Source of the DNA: an uncultured Dialister sp.
GTDB taxonomy: Bacteria > Bacillota > Negativicutes > Veillonellales > Dialisteraceae
DNA length: 60,190 bases
Direction of reading: 5' to 3'
NCBI GenBank assembly: GCA_900545365.1
Contig: UQYL01000007.1
Location: forward strand, 1 to 60,190
A model generated the notes under the pieces. The model was not told the DNA's origin and did not search any database. It saw nothing but the letters and a program-made list of their open reading frames with translations. Both the position numbers and the translations under genes were made by a program. Positions 45,773 through 54,098 of the stretch are shown here, piece after piece. Position 1 is the first letter of the stretch. The number at the start of each line of letters is the position of its first letter.

Positions 45773-46525
45773 TCATTCCCCGCTCCGTGTTTTCTTCCAC
45801 GCTTTGACCGCCGCCATATACCTCGGCAGCGCCATCATGCGCCCGATACGGCTCGGCTGGAGAAAGAGGCGGTATGCCCATTCCAGACGATGCCGCTGCA
45901 TCCAGAGGGGCGCTCTTTTCAGGTGACCCGACATGATGTCGAAGACGCCGCCTACGCCCATGCCAAGGACAGGGCCCAGCTCCTCCTTGTGATCGGAGAG
46001 CCAGGCTTCCTGCTTCGGAACGCCCATGCCCGCCAGGAGGAGCTTCGTGCCCTTTTCCCGTATCTCTTGTATAATCTTTTTTTCTTCTTCCCCGTCAAAG
46101 TATCCGTCGTGGACACCGGCCAGAAGAAGTCTGCCCTTCTTTTCACTGAAGTTTTTCGCCGCTGCCTCCGCGACGCCCGGCGCTCCGCCGAGGAAATAGA
46201 CGGGCCATTTCTTTTCCGACGCCAGCAGGAGCAGCTTCTCTGCCAGGTCTGCGCCGGTCACACGCTCCGGAAAAGGCGTGCCCAGCTGCTCGCCCGCCCA
46301 AAGGATGCCCGCCCCGTCGGGAACGACCAGATCGCACTCGCCGAGAATGCGGCGCAGCTGATGGTTTCTCTGCGCCATCATCAGCATTTCCGCATTCGCC
46401 GTAGCGATGAGGTGCGGTCTGCCGGATTCTATCATGGCACAGCAGATCGCCACGGTTTCGTCCATCGTCACCGCGGCGATCTCCACGTCTAATACTTCAT
46501 GAAAGGTCTTTACCAGATCAATCAT
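45773..46525 (-). CDS. WecG/TagA/CpsF-family glycosyltransferase
   Basis: The 250-residue protein has the family signatures HLIATANAEMLMMAQ, LVVPDGAGILWA, RVTGADL and PVYFLGGAPGVAEAAA, and GMGVPKQEAWLSDH. Members transfer N-acetylmannosamine or a similar sugar to undecaprenyl-PP-GlcNAc for cell-surface polymers. The start overlaps the guaB stop (ATGA). Confidence 0.92.
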   Translation of the reverse strand: MIDLVKTFHEVLDVEIAAVTMDETVAICCAMIESGRPHLIATANAEMLMMAQRNHQLRRILGECDLVVPDGAGILWAGEQLGTPFPERVTGADLAEKLLLLASEKKWPVYFLGGAPGVAEAAAKNFSEKKGRLLLAGVHDGYFDGEEEKKIIQEIREKGTKLLLAGMGVPKQEAWLSDHKEELGPVLGMGVGGVFDIMSGHLKRAPLWMQRHRLEWAYRLFLQPSRIGRMMALPRYMAAVKAWKKTRSGE

Positions 46526-47979
46526 TTCGCGCTGTAGTTCGGTGCTTCCTTCGTGATGCTCACATCGTGCGGATGGCTTTCACGCAGCCCCGCATTGGTG
46601 ATCTGAATAAACTGGGTCTCATTGATCATGGTCTTGATATCCGGCGCGCCGCAGTAGCCCATGCTGGCTCTCAGGCCGCCGATGAGCTGGAAGAGAACGT
46701 CCGATACCGGTCCGCGGTACGGGATCTGGCCTTCGATGCCTTCCGGAACGAGTTTCTTCGCGCCGCTCTGGAAGTAACGGTCCTTGCTGCCCGCCTGCAT
46801 GGCGCCGAGGGAACCCATGCCGCGGTAAGCCTTGTAATTCTTGCCCTGGTAAATGATCATTTCGCCGGGGCTTTCCATGGTGCCTGCCAGCAGGTTGCCC
46901 AGCATGACGCAGTTCGCGCCCGCGCCGATGGCTTTCGCGATGTCGCCGGAATACTGGATGCCGCCGTCAGCGATGATCGGCACGCCGTAGCGCTGCGCCG
47001 CCTGCGCGCAGTCATAGACCGCGGTGATCTGCGGTACGCCGATGCCGGCGATGATGCGGGTGGTGCAGATGGATCCCGGGCCGATGCCGACTTTGACGGC
47101 GCTCGCGCCCGCTTCAATGAGGGCTTCCGTCGCCGCGCCGGTGGCAACGTTCCCCGCGATGAGCTGCATGTGCGGGAACGTCTCGCGAAGCATGCGGATT
47201 GTCTTCAGCACGCCTTCGCTGTGGCCGTGCGCCGTATCGATGACGAGAACATCGGCTTTCGCCGCGAGAAGCGCTTCCGCCCGTTCTACCACGTCGGGGG
47301 TGACGCCGATAGCCGCCGCTACGAGGAGACGGCCGTCGCTGTCCTTTGCGGAATTCGGATATTTCCTCATCTTTTCGATATCTTTAATCGTGATGAGTCC
47401 CTTCAGATAGCCTTCACTGTCAATGAGAGGCAGTTTTTCGATGCGGTGTGCCTGCAGAATCTTCTTTGCTTCTTCAAGAGATGTATTTTCCGGAGCGGTG
47501 ATCAGCCCCTCTTTTGTCATAACTTCGCTGATCGGCTTGAAAAGGTCGGTCTCGAAACGCATATCGCGGTTCGTAATGATGCCGACGAGCTTTCCGTCCA
47601 CAGTGATCGGAACGCCGGAAATGTGGTACTTATTCATCAGATCGTCCGCGTCGGACAGGGTGTTGTCCGGGCTGAGGAAGATCGGATCGACGATGACGCC
47701 ATGTTCGGAGCGTTTGACCTTATCGACTTCCTTGCACTGTTCGTCGACGCTCATGTTCTTGTGAATGACGCCGATGCCGCCTTCCCGCGCCATGGCGATG
47801 GCCATATCCGATTCGGTGACAGTATCCATGCCCGCGCTCATGACCGGAATATTCAGCTTGATCTCATTCGTCAGGTACGTCGTCACGTCGACTTCCCGCG
47901 GAAGGACATTGGAATGCGCCGGAATCAAAAGGACGTCGTCAAAAGTCAGTCCCTGTTTGCCAAACTTGTCTTCTCTCAT
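46522..47979 (-). CDS. guaB: IMP dehydrogenase
   Basis: The 485-residue enzyme oxidises IMP to XMP, the committed step of GMP synthesis. It has GLTFDDVLLIPAHSNVLP, two CBS domains (about 95-205), the catalytic loop GIGPGSICTTR with its Cys, and ADGGIQYSGDIAKAIGAGA. The ATG at 47979 has GGAGG seven bases upstream; the ATG just before it is too close. It heads the leftward operon and has a leader of about 230 bases. Confidence 0.97.
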   Translation of the reverse strand: MREDKFGKQGLTFDDVLLIPAHSNVLPREVDVTTYLTNEIKLNIPVMSAGMDTVTESDMAIAMAREGGIGVIHKNMSVDEQCKEVDKVKRSEHGVIVDPIFLSPDNTLSDADDLMNKYHISGVPITVDGKLVGIITNRDMRFETDLFKPISEVMTKEGLITAPENTSLEEAKKILQAHRIEKLPLIDSEGYLKGLITIKDIEKMRKYPNSAKDSDGRLLVAAAIGVTPDVVERAEALLAAKADVLVIDTAHGHSEGVLKTIRMLRETFPHMQLIAGNVATGAATEALIEAGASAVKVGIGPGSICTTRIIAGIGVPQITAVYDCAQAAQRYGVPIIADGGIQYSGDIAKAIGAGANCVMLGNLLAGTMESPGEMIIYQGKNYKAYRGMGSLGAMQAGSKDRYFQSGAKKLVPEGIEGQIPYRGPVSDVLFQLIGGLRASMGYCGAPDIKTMINETQFIQITNAGLRESHPHDVSITKEAPNYSAK

Positions 47980-48039
47980 CATTGACCTCCATCTCTTAAA
48001 ATAAAACATTCTGCACATACTTATTTATTTTATTGTAAT

Positions 48040-48223
48040 GCAAAAAAAACTTCGCCGCAAGCGAGAAAGGCGCGCCCGCAGCCGCCGAAAAACCGCCGCT
48101 CGCCTGCCAAGAAACGCTGACATATCCGCGTCTTTCCTCCCGACCGGGAGGGCCGAAACGGACGATCAGCGTTTCTTTCTGCCTGCCTTGCGCAGCCTGC
48201 ATTTTCGTAATTTACATATTATA
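48040..48223 (-). ncRNA. Structured leader or independent small RNA upstream of guaB
   Basis: On the minus strand TATAAT lies at 48223-48218. Downstream, AAGAAACGCTGA and TCAGCGTTTCTT (48109-48120 with 48166-48177) form a perfect 12-bp stem enclosing another hairpin CCTCCC-GGGAGG (48137-48152). Near the 3' end CTTGCG can pair with CGCAAG close to the 5' end, followed by eight T (48049-48042). This looks like a folded RNA of about 165 nt ending in a terminator, about 60 bases before guaB. It does not match a riboswitch class I know; a 6S-like RNA is possible. Confidence 0.5.
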
Positions 48224-48321
48224 GCATATACCGGTGAATATACAACTGCCCGAGAAAAAACGGCGGGCATTCCTTTTCCCTCTCTCCGCGCGCGAAAAAA
48301 GCGCGGATGATCCGCGCCTTC
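48224..48321. other. Intergenic region between recG and the guaB leader
   Basis: No gene is seen. GCGCGAAAAAAGCGCGG near 48,290 could form a small hairpin at the recG end and terminate recG leftward. Confidence 0.5.
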
Positions 48322-50358
48322 TCAATGATAGATCCGCTCGAAAAATTTCCCGCCGAACCGCCGGGCCAGTTCCTCCCGGCAGTCCAGCCCCGCCGCGACA
48401 GCCTGCCGCGCTTCCGCCCGCGCCCGTTCCAGCAGCGGCAGGTCACGCAGAATGTCCGCCGCCCGCAGGTCGGGCATGCCGTGCTGATGGTAGCCGAAAA
48501 ATTCCCCCGAGCCCCGGAGGAGGAGATCTTTCTCGGAAAGGAGGAATCCGTCCTGGATCTGCGTCATGAGCCGCATGCGGAGCCGGGCCGTCTCATTCCG
48601 GCTGTCCGTGTAAAGAATGCAGTAGGACTGCGCGCTGCCGCGGCCCACGCGCCCCCGGAGCTGGTGGAGCTGGGACAGGCCGAAGCGGTCCGCGCCGTAC
48701 ACGAACATGATGACCGCGTTCGGCACGTTCACGCCCACTTCGATGACGCTCGTCGCCACGAGGAGCTGTATCCGGCCCGCCCGGAAGTCATCCATGACCT
48801 GCTGTTTGTCTTTCTCTTTCATCCGCCCGTGCACCATGCCGCAGGAGTAGGAGGGAAAGACTGTGTCTTTCATTTCTTTCCACACCTTTTCCGCCGCTGC
48901 CAGATCCTGCTTCTCGCTCTCCGCGACGAGCGGGCACACCACGTAGACCTGCCGTCCCGCGTCCATCTCCTTCGCCATGAAACGGTACACCCGCGGGAGC
49001 ATATCGCGTCCCACGGCGTAGGTCTTCACGGGATGACGGCCCGGCGGCATGCCCCGGATGGACGACACATCCAGATCACCGTACACGGAGAGCGCCATCG
49101 TCCGCGGAATGGGCGTGGCCGTCATAATGAGCGCGTGCGGCGCTTCCCCTTTCGTCTCCAACGCTTCCCTCTGCCGCACGCCGAACCGGTGCTGTTCATC
49201 AGTGATAACAAGGCCGAGGCGGGCAAATTCCACATCTTCCTCGATCAGGGCGTGCGTCCCGATGAGCACGTCCACCTCCCCCGCGCGGAGGGCATCGAGC
49301 AGCGCCCGCCGCTCCGCCGCCCGCGTCGTCCCCGTGAGGAGCGCCGGGCGGATGGGCAGTCCCTTATAGAACGAGGAAAGCGTCTGGAAATGCTGCTGCG
49401 CCAGCACCTCCGTCGGAGCCATGAGAGCGCTCTGATAGCCGTTTTCCGTCATCTTCGCGATGGCCAGCGCCGCCACGGCCGTTTTCCCGCTGCCTACATC
49501 GCCCTGCACGAGGCGCTGCATGGGAACGAGCCCTTCCATGTCGTCTTCGATATCGGAAAACGCCTTCTGCTGATCTGCGGTGAGCGCGAAAGGCAGATTC
49601 TTCACCGCCGCCGCCACGAGCGCGCCCGACGGCGCGCACTTGATGCCGGTCATGCCGGCTTCCCGTTTCTTTCGGAGCAGGAATATCCCCGCCTGCATGA
49701 AAAAAAGCTCCTCAAAAGCGAGGCGCTTCCTCGCTGCCTTCTGCGCATTCCAGTCTCGGGGAAAATGAATGGCTTCCACAGCCTCGCGGCGCCCCATGAG
49801 GCCCTCCCGGCGAATCACGCCGGCCGGCAGATTCTCCTCCAGCCCTTCCGTCTCCGAAAGCACTCTCCGGATCAGCTCCTGGAGCCTTCCCAGTTTTATT
49901 CCCTCCGTGAGCGGATAGACCGGGACCAGGCGGGAGAAACGGGACAGCTCCTCCGGTTCCGCGGCGACCGTGTCGGCATTCTGCATCTGGATCTTCCTGA
50001 AATTGAACTCCACCCGTCCGTAAGCAAGGACATGCATGCCCCGCGTAAATTCTTCCCGCTTCCAGGGCTGATTGAAATACACCAGATTCACCGCGCCCCG
50101 CCCGTCGGTAATGAGCACCGTCAGGATGGACATGCGCGGCCGGGGACGCGCCTCCCGCACATCCGCCACTTCGCCGTACACCGCCGCCTCCTCATCGTAA
50201 GAGAGCTCATCCATTGGGATGATCTTCGTCCAGTCCTGGTACCTGCGGGGATACAATCCCAGCAGATCTCCCACCGTGGAAATGCCGAGCCGCGCCAGCT
50301 TCTCCGCCATTTTCGGGCCGACGCCCTTCATCTTTGTCACAGGATCCGCAATGACCAT
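48322..50358 (-). CDS. recG: ATP-dependent DNA helicase RecG
   Basis: The 678-residue protein has the N-terminal wedge OB domain (about 60-150), Walker A in LVQGDVGSGKTAVAALA, a DEQH box (LVITDEQHRFGVRQR), the TATPIPRT motif III, and the C-terminal RecG signature. It regresses stalled forks. Its length is normal for the family. Confidence 0.97.
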   Translation of the reverse strand: MVIADPVTKMKGVGPKMAEKLARLGISTVGDLLGLYPRRYQDWTKIIPMDELSYDEEAAVYGEVADVREARPRPRMSILTVLITDGRGAVNLVYFNQPWKREEFTRGMHVLAYGRVEFNFRKIQMQNADTVAAEPEELSRFSRLVPVYPLTEGIKLGRLQELIRRVLSETEGLEENLPAGVIRREGLMGRREAVEAIHFPRDWNAQKAARKRLAFEELFFMQAGIFLLRKKREAGMTGIKCAPSGALVAAAVKNLPFALTADQQKAFSDIEDDMEGLVPMQRLVQGDVGSGKTAVAALAIAKMTENGYQSALMAPTEVLAQQHFQTLSSFYKGLPIRPALLTGTTRAAERRALLDALRAGEVDVLIGTHALIEEDVEFARLGLVITDEQHRFGVRQREALETKGEAPHALIMTATPIPRTMALSVYGDLDVSSIRGMPPGRHPVKTYAVGRDMLPRVYRFMAKEMDAGRQVYVVCPLVAESEKQDLAAAEKVWKEMKDTVFPSYSCGMVHGRMKEKDKQQVMDDFRAGRIQLLVATSVIEVGVNVPNAVIMFVYGADRFGLSQLHQLRGRVGRGSAQSYCILYTDSRNETARLRMRLMTQIQDGFLLSEKDLLLRGSGEFFGYHQHGMPDLRAADILRDLPLLERARAEARQAVAAGLDCREELARRFGGKFFERIYH

Positions 50359-50422
50359 CTGTTTTCTCCGTGCCGATAAAAATCTCCCCGCTCTTCTTCT
50401 CTTCCGCCGCGGGATAAACCAC

Positions 50423-50451
50423 TTGCCTTTCCTATTATTTTATGATATATT
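50423..50451 (+). promoter_or_regulatory. Promoter of rpmB
   Basis: TTGCCT (50423-50428) and TATATT (50446-50451) are 17 bases apart, 40 bases upstream of the rpmB start. Confidence 0.7.
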
Positions 50452-50491
50452 ACGAATGTTGCAATCACGAAAGCGCAAGGAGGTGTAGCAC

Positions 50492-50680
50492 ATGGCTCAT
50501 TATTGTGAAGTATGCGGAAAAAAGACCGCCACTGGCATGAACGTATCCCACTCCCACCTGAAGACGAAGAGAACCTGGAAGCCGAACGTTCAGAGAGTAC
50601 GCGTTGTGGTGGACGGCGAGGTTAAAAGAATGAATGTCTGCACCCGCTGCCTTCGTTCCGGAAACGTGACCCGCGCATAA
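50492..50680 (+). CDS. rpmB: 50S ribosomal protein L28
   Basis: The 62-residue protein is L28: CEVCGKKTATGMNVSHSHLKTKRTW and a late VCTRCLRSGNV. The two Cys pairs mark the zinc-binding form. AAGGAGG precedes the ATG. It is monocistronic, with its own promoter and terminator. Confidence 0.97.
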   Translation: MAHYCEVCGKKTATGMNVSHSHLKTKRTWKPNVQRVRVVVDGEVKRMNVCTRCLRSGNVTRA

Positions 50681-50692
50681 GACCGCATAGAC

Positions 50693-50716
50693 AGCCGGCA
50701 GGAGCCGGCTTTTTTG
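50693..50716 (+). terminator. Terminator of rpmB
   Basis: GCCGGC-AGGA-GCCGGC is followed by six T. Confidence 0.9.
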
Positions 50717-50782
50717 CTGCCCTTTTTCAGGCACAGAAAAAAGCGCCCATTCTTCATGAATGAGCGCTCTTTTTATTTCCCG

Positions 50783-51430
50783 TCAGTCCAGGTGATCGGC
50801 GAAATTCTTGATGATGACGATGGGCGTCTTCTGGCTGGCGTTTCCGAAAGGATTATCGATCAGGATCTGCGCGATCTGTTTCGGATCGAGGCCTTTGCTC
50901 TTTCCCAGCACAGCGGCGCGCTTCAGGTCATTCACATCAGCGATGACCGCGCCGTAGGCGCCGGTGGCTTTCACGATCTCTTCGCACACCTCATCCGTAT
51001 CCGCCGGGCCGTAAACGATGCATTTGTCAAAAGGCGGCATCGTTCCCGTCACGTCGTCCGTAAGAGACGCCTGGCGGCACTTCGCGTAAAAGACACCGTT
51101 CTTCCCGGCAAGTTTGGCAAACGCTGCCGCGATGAACCAGAAGAGCATGCGCCAGCGGCCTTCCTTCTCCATGGCCGCCTGCATGCCGTAAATGCTCGCC
51201 ATGGAGCCTGCCGCCGGAACAAAGCGGTTCATGAGGCGCGCCTGCCAGCACGGAGACAGCTCCTCCGGGCGGACATAGCGGTTCTGCGTGATCGCCACAA
51301 CCGACTCCGCGGCGCAGACGATGTCCCTGTCCGTGATGTCGCCGCCGGCGTATTCCTTAATGGCGTCGACAATATTATCCTTATTCGTCAGTATCCGTGT
51401 GCGCACGGGCAACAATTCAAGTTCAGCCAT
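50783..51430 (-). CDS. CofE-like F420-0:gamma-glutamyl ligase family protein
   Basis: The 215-residue protein resembles CofE-type ligases: LELLPVRTRILTNKDNIVDAIKEY, DITDRDIVCAAESVVAITQ, and a late KTPIVIIKNF. True CofE adds glutamate to coenzyme F420, but Bacillota of this kind are not known to make F420, and no other F420 gene is nearby. It may act on folate or another acceptor. Confidence 0.8.
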   Translation of the reverse strand: MAELELLPVRTRILTNKDNIVDAIKEYAGGDITDRDIVCAAESVVAITQNRYVRPEELSPCWQARLMNRFVPAAGSMASIYGMQAAMEKEGRWRMLFWFIAAAFAKLAGKNGVFYAKCRQASLTDDVTGTMPPFDKCIVYGPADTDEVCEEIVKATGAYGAVIADVNDLKRAAVLGKSKGLDPKQIAQILIDNPFGNASQKTPIVIIKNFADHLD

Positions 51431-51435
51431 GTTCC

Positions 51436-51993
51436 TTACCCCCGATGTCCCGCCGTATATTCATAAAGAGCCTCTCTCAGCTCGTCTTCCGTCAGCCAGA
51501 TGCGGCCCTTTTCGTAGGCCCAGTCGCTTCTTCCCACCGTCTGATAGATCACATCCAGCGGCATGTCCGGAAATTCTTCCAGCGCTTTCAGGATGCCGCC
51601 TTCTTTCGCTTCCAGTGTCAGCTGCACCCGGAGCTCCACCGTTCTTCCGCGCTCCACGATGAGCGCTTCCCAGTAATCGTCCGTGCGGGGGCGGGCCGTA
51701 TCCATGAGAAGAGCCCGCACGTTCACACGGTCATACTGCTCCTGCGGCATGTAGGGGCGGGCGAAAGCGTCCATGATCGTGCCGTTCTGACGGCCCACAT
51801 TCTTGATCGGCACCGTGCAGGACAATTCTGCCCGGCGGCTGTCCATGGAATCCACCTTAAACGGCGTCTTCTTGCCTTTCAGCAGGCGGAATTCACAGTC
51901 TCCCTGCTTCGCCGCCACAAGCCAGTACGCGATAAATCCGAGGCAGACCAGCAGGATGACTGCCGCCGTTATATTAATGATCACACTCAGCAT
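51436..51993 (-). CDS. Membrane-anchored protein of unknown function
   Basis: The 185-residue protein has one N-terminal membrane helix (about 3-27) and a beta-rich soluble part (RAELSCTVPIKNVGRQNGTIMDAFARPYMPQEQYD in parts). It follows murI and precedes the CofE-like gene on the same strand, with short gaps. I do not recognise the family. Confidence 0.75.
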   Translation of the reverse strand: MLSVIINITAAVILLVCLGFIAYWLVAAKQGDCEFRLLKGKKTPFKVDSMDSRRAELSCTVPIKNVGRQNGTIMDAFARPYMPQEQYDRVNVRALLMDTARPRTDDYWEALIVERGRTVELRVQLTLEAKEGGILKALEEFPDMPLDVIYQTVGRSDWAYEKGRIWLTEDELREALYEYTAGHRG

Positions 51994-52006
51994 AGCCTAC
52001 AACTCC

Positions 52007-52774
52007 TTACAGCTCCGCCAGCCGCACCGGCACGGCTTCGCCAAATACTTTTTCCGCCAGCTTTTCCGCATTCTCCCGTTCGGAAGAGAAATAAAAGACA
52101 TCTCCCCGGCGCGCCCCGCTCTCCGCGTCTGCCGCCCGGAGCGCCGCCATCGCGTCTTCCGCCGTCTTTTCCGCAGGATCGAGGAAGTACGTCTCCGGCA
52201 TGAGTTCTTCAAAAACGTCCCGCACCAGCGGGTAATGGGTGCACCCGAAGACCGCCGCTTCCGCGCCGGACGCGCCGAACTTTTCAATGGCCGCCGCCAC
52301 GATCGCCAGGATGGTCTCCCTGGGCGCGCAGGTCTCAATGGCGTGGGCCAGCCCTTCGCAGGGGACTTCGATGATCTCCGCCCCGGGCAGCGCCGCTTTC
52401 ATGGCTCTCCGGTGGGCGTGCGCCGCGATCGACGCGGGCGTCGCAAAGACTGCCGCCTTCCTGACCGGAGGAAGCGAAGAAAAATCCGTGCTCATCCCGA
52501 TGACCGGCACCGGCACTTCAAAGAAAGACGGCGGCACATTGAACGTGATCGTATTGCACGCGATGACGACCGCCTTTACCTGCCTGGCCAGCAGGAAATC
52601 CCGGATCTCCCCGGCAAAGCGGACGATCTCCTCCCGCGGCCGCTCTCCGTAGGGATTCCGCCGCGAATCGCCGAAATAGACGATATTTTCCAGCGGCGCG
52701 AGTCTGCGTATCGCCCGCGCCACGGTGAATCCCCCCGCGCCCGAATCCATGACGCCGATCGGACGGTCATCCAT
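52007..52774 (-). CDS. murI: Glutamate racemase
   Basis: The 255-residue enzyme provides D-glutamate for peptidoglycan. It has IGVMDSGAGGFTVARAIRR, VYFGDSRRNPYGE, the catalytic Cys in VIACNT and the second in VFGCTHYPLV. A DSRR in place of the usual DxARxPYG spacing is a small variation. It overlaps the thioesterase gene by eight bases. Confidence 0.94.
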   Translation of the reverse strand: MDDRPIGVMDSGAGGFTVARAIRRLAPLENIVYFGDSRRNPYGERPREEIVRFAGEIRDFLLARQVKAVVIACNTITFNVPPSFFEVPVPVIGMSTDFSSLPPVRKAAVFATPASIAAHAHRRAMKAALPGAEIIEVPCEGLAHAIETCAPRETILAIVAAAIEKFGASGAEAAVFGCTHYPLVRDVFEELMPETYFLDPAEKTAEDAMAALRAADAESGARRGDVFYFSSERENAEKLAEKVFGEAVPVRLAEL

Positions 52775-53195
52775 GGCGCACTTCCCTGTCCTCCGCGGAC
52801 ATGGCGAGAAGCTCCGCGATCTGCTCCTTCGGCACGCGGGCGATGCGCCCGTTGTCCATGCGGGTGAAAGTCCCCGTCGTTTCCGCCGTCACCAGCACCT
52901 CGCCCGTGCTGTCCCGGATGATCTCATATTCAAAGACCAGCTTGGCCCGGTCCGCATGGACGAGCCAGGTCTTCACCGTCACATCGTCGTCATACTTCGC
53001 CGACTGCACATATTTCACATGAAGCTCCACGATGGGGAACACGATGCCCATATCCATCCAGTCGTCCAGCGTCAGGTGAGCGGTCCGCAAATATTCCACG
53101 CGCGCTTCTTCAAGCCAGTTCAGATAATTGCCGTGATACACGACCTTCATCCCGTCGGTCTCCCAGAAGCGGACTCTTCTTTTCAGTTCATACAT
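52767..53195 (-). CDS. Hotdog-fold acyl-CoA thioesterase (YbgC-like)
   Basis: The 142-residue protein starts at 53195 behind GGGAGGG. It has the 4HBT signature RFWETDGMKVVYHGNYLNWLEEARVEYLR, with the catalytic Asp in ETDGMKVVYHGNY. Members hydrolyse short or acyl-carrier thioesters. Overlap with murI suggests one transcript. Confidence 0.9.
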   Translation of the reverse strand: MYELKRRVRFWETDGMKVVYHGNYLNWLEEARVEYLRTAHLTLDDWMDMGIVFPIVELHVKYVQSAKYDDDVTVKTWLVHADRAKLVFEYEIIRDSTGEVLVTAETTGTFTRMDNGRIARVPKEQIAELLAMSAEDREVRHG

Positions 53196-53314
53196 GGTTT
53201 TTCCCTCCCGCTTACCCATTCATTGTACTACACGGGAAAGAAATGTCAAAAAATACTGGCCCCCGCCGGAAGGCCGCGCTATACTGATACAGAAAAATTT
53301 TTCAAGGAGATCTC

Positions 53315-54022
53315 ATGAATTTCACTATCACATGCCCGAACTGCGGGACGAAGCTCCCTCTTTTCGACAGCCAGATAAAAAAGAGAAAAGGCGCGGTCCG
53401 CTGCACCCGCTGCGGCAGCCGCATCCAGTACGACCTGTCCCGCCCGAATCCGGTGCGCGCCGGTTTCTGGCCGGAGACGGAGACGCCCTTCAAGCCCGGC
53501 GCGAAAAACCGCTTCCTCTCCATCGCAAAGGCAAAGCAGAAAAATCCCGATTTTGAATTTAAGATGGCTGCGCCGCCGCAGGAGCCTGCCGCTTCCCGCG
53601 TGCCTCCCGTGTTCGACCGCTCCCGCCCGGCGTTTCAGAAATTTGACATGAAAACGGGCCGTGTCATCGGCGGGGACGCCCCGGCCCCGCGCCCTGCGCC
53701 CGCGTCTCCGGCGGCTCTGAAAAATCCTGCCCCGCCTTCTCCGGTGCTTCCGAGATTTGAGGCGCAGCCCGCGGGAAAAGCGCCCGTCTTCCGCCCGCCG
53801 CAGAGCGCCGCGGAAGTGAGGAAGCCCTCCGGGCAGACGCCGAAGCTCTCCGCCCGGCCCGCCGTGCCCGGCCGGAAGGCCCCCCAAAAGGGGAGGCGCT
53901 CCGTCGGTCTCGGCGAAGTCCGCGCCGCTTCCCGTCCGCCGCTCCGCGCGCAGCCCCGCCGCTCTTCCGGCGTGATGGGCAGGCTCCGCAGCTTCTTCCG
54001 CCGCCTTTTTTCCGGAAAATAA
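53315..54022 (+). CDS. Zinc-ribbon protein with proline-rich basic tail
   Basis: The 235-residue protein starts with an MJ0042-type zinc ribbon (TCPNCGTKLPL and VRCTRCGSRIQ). The rest is disordered, rich in Pro, Ala, Arg and Lys, and ends in a basic amphipathic segment (MGRLRSFFRRLFSGK). Similar proteins in Negativicutes and delta-proteobacteria may regulate or bind membranes or nucleic acid; no role is certain. A TATACT-type -10 box lies at about 53,280. Confidence 0.7.
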   Translation: MNFTITCPNCGTKLPLFDSQIKKRKGAVRCTRCGSRIQYDLSRPNPVRAGFWPETETPFKPGAKNRFLSIAKAKQKNPDFEFKMAAPPQEPAASRVPPVFDRSRPAFQKFDMKTGRVIGGDAPAPRPAPASPAALKNPAPPSPVLPRFEAQPAGKAPVFRPPQSAAEVRKPSGQTPKLSARPAVPGRKAPQKGRRSVGLGEVRAASRPPLRAQPRRSSGVMGRLRSFFRRLFSGK

Positions 54023-54025
54023 ATA

Positions 54026-54066
54026 AAAACGCTTTTCACCATTTCCGATGAAAAGCGTTTTTTATT
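54026..54066. terminator. Bidirectional terminator
   Basis: AAAACGCTTTTCA (54026-54038) pairs with TGAAAAGCGTTTT (54049-54061) between convergent genes, with A and T tracts on both sides. Confidence 0.92.
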
Positions 54067-54098
54067 TTTACTTTTTTATCCGGCAGACGGCGCGGGGT

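Noticed and set aside
43045..45807. A 920-codon rightward open frame across the glycosyltransferase, pssA and psd genes
   Set aside because: It is the antisense of three clear genes; long antisense frames arise from the high G+C third-position bias and it has no domain pattern.
48040..48223. T-box or purine riboswitch for guaB
   Set aside because: The conserved T-box or purine-aptamer motifs are not visible; kept as an unassigned RNA.
48307..50379. A 690-codon rightward open frame opposite recG
   Set aside because: Antisense shadow of recG with His/Arg-rich composition.
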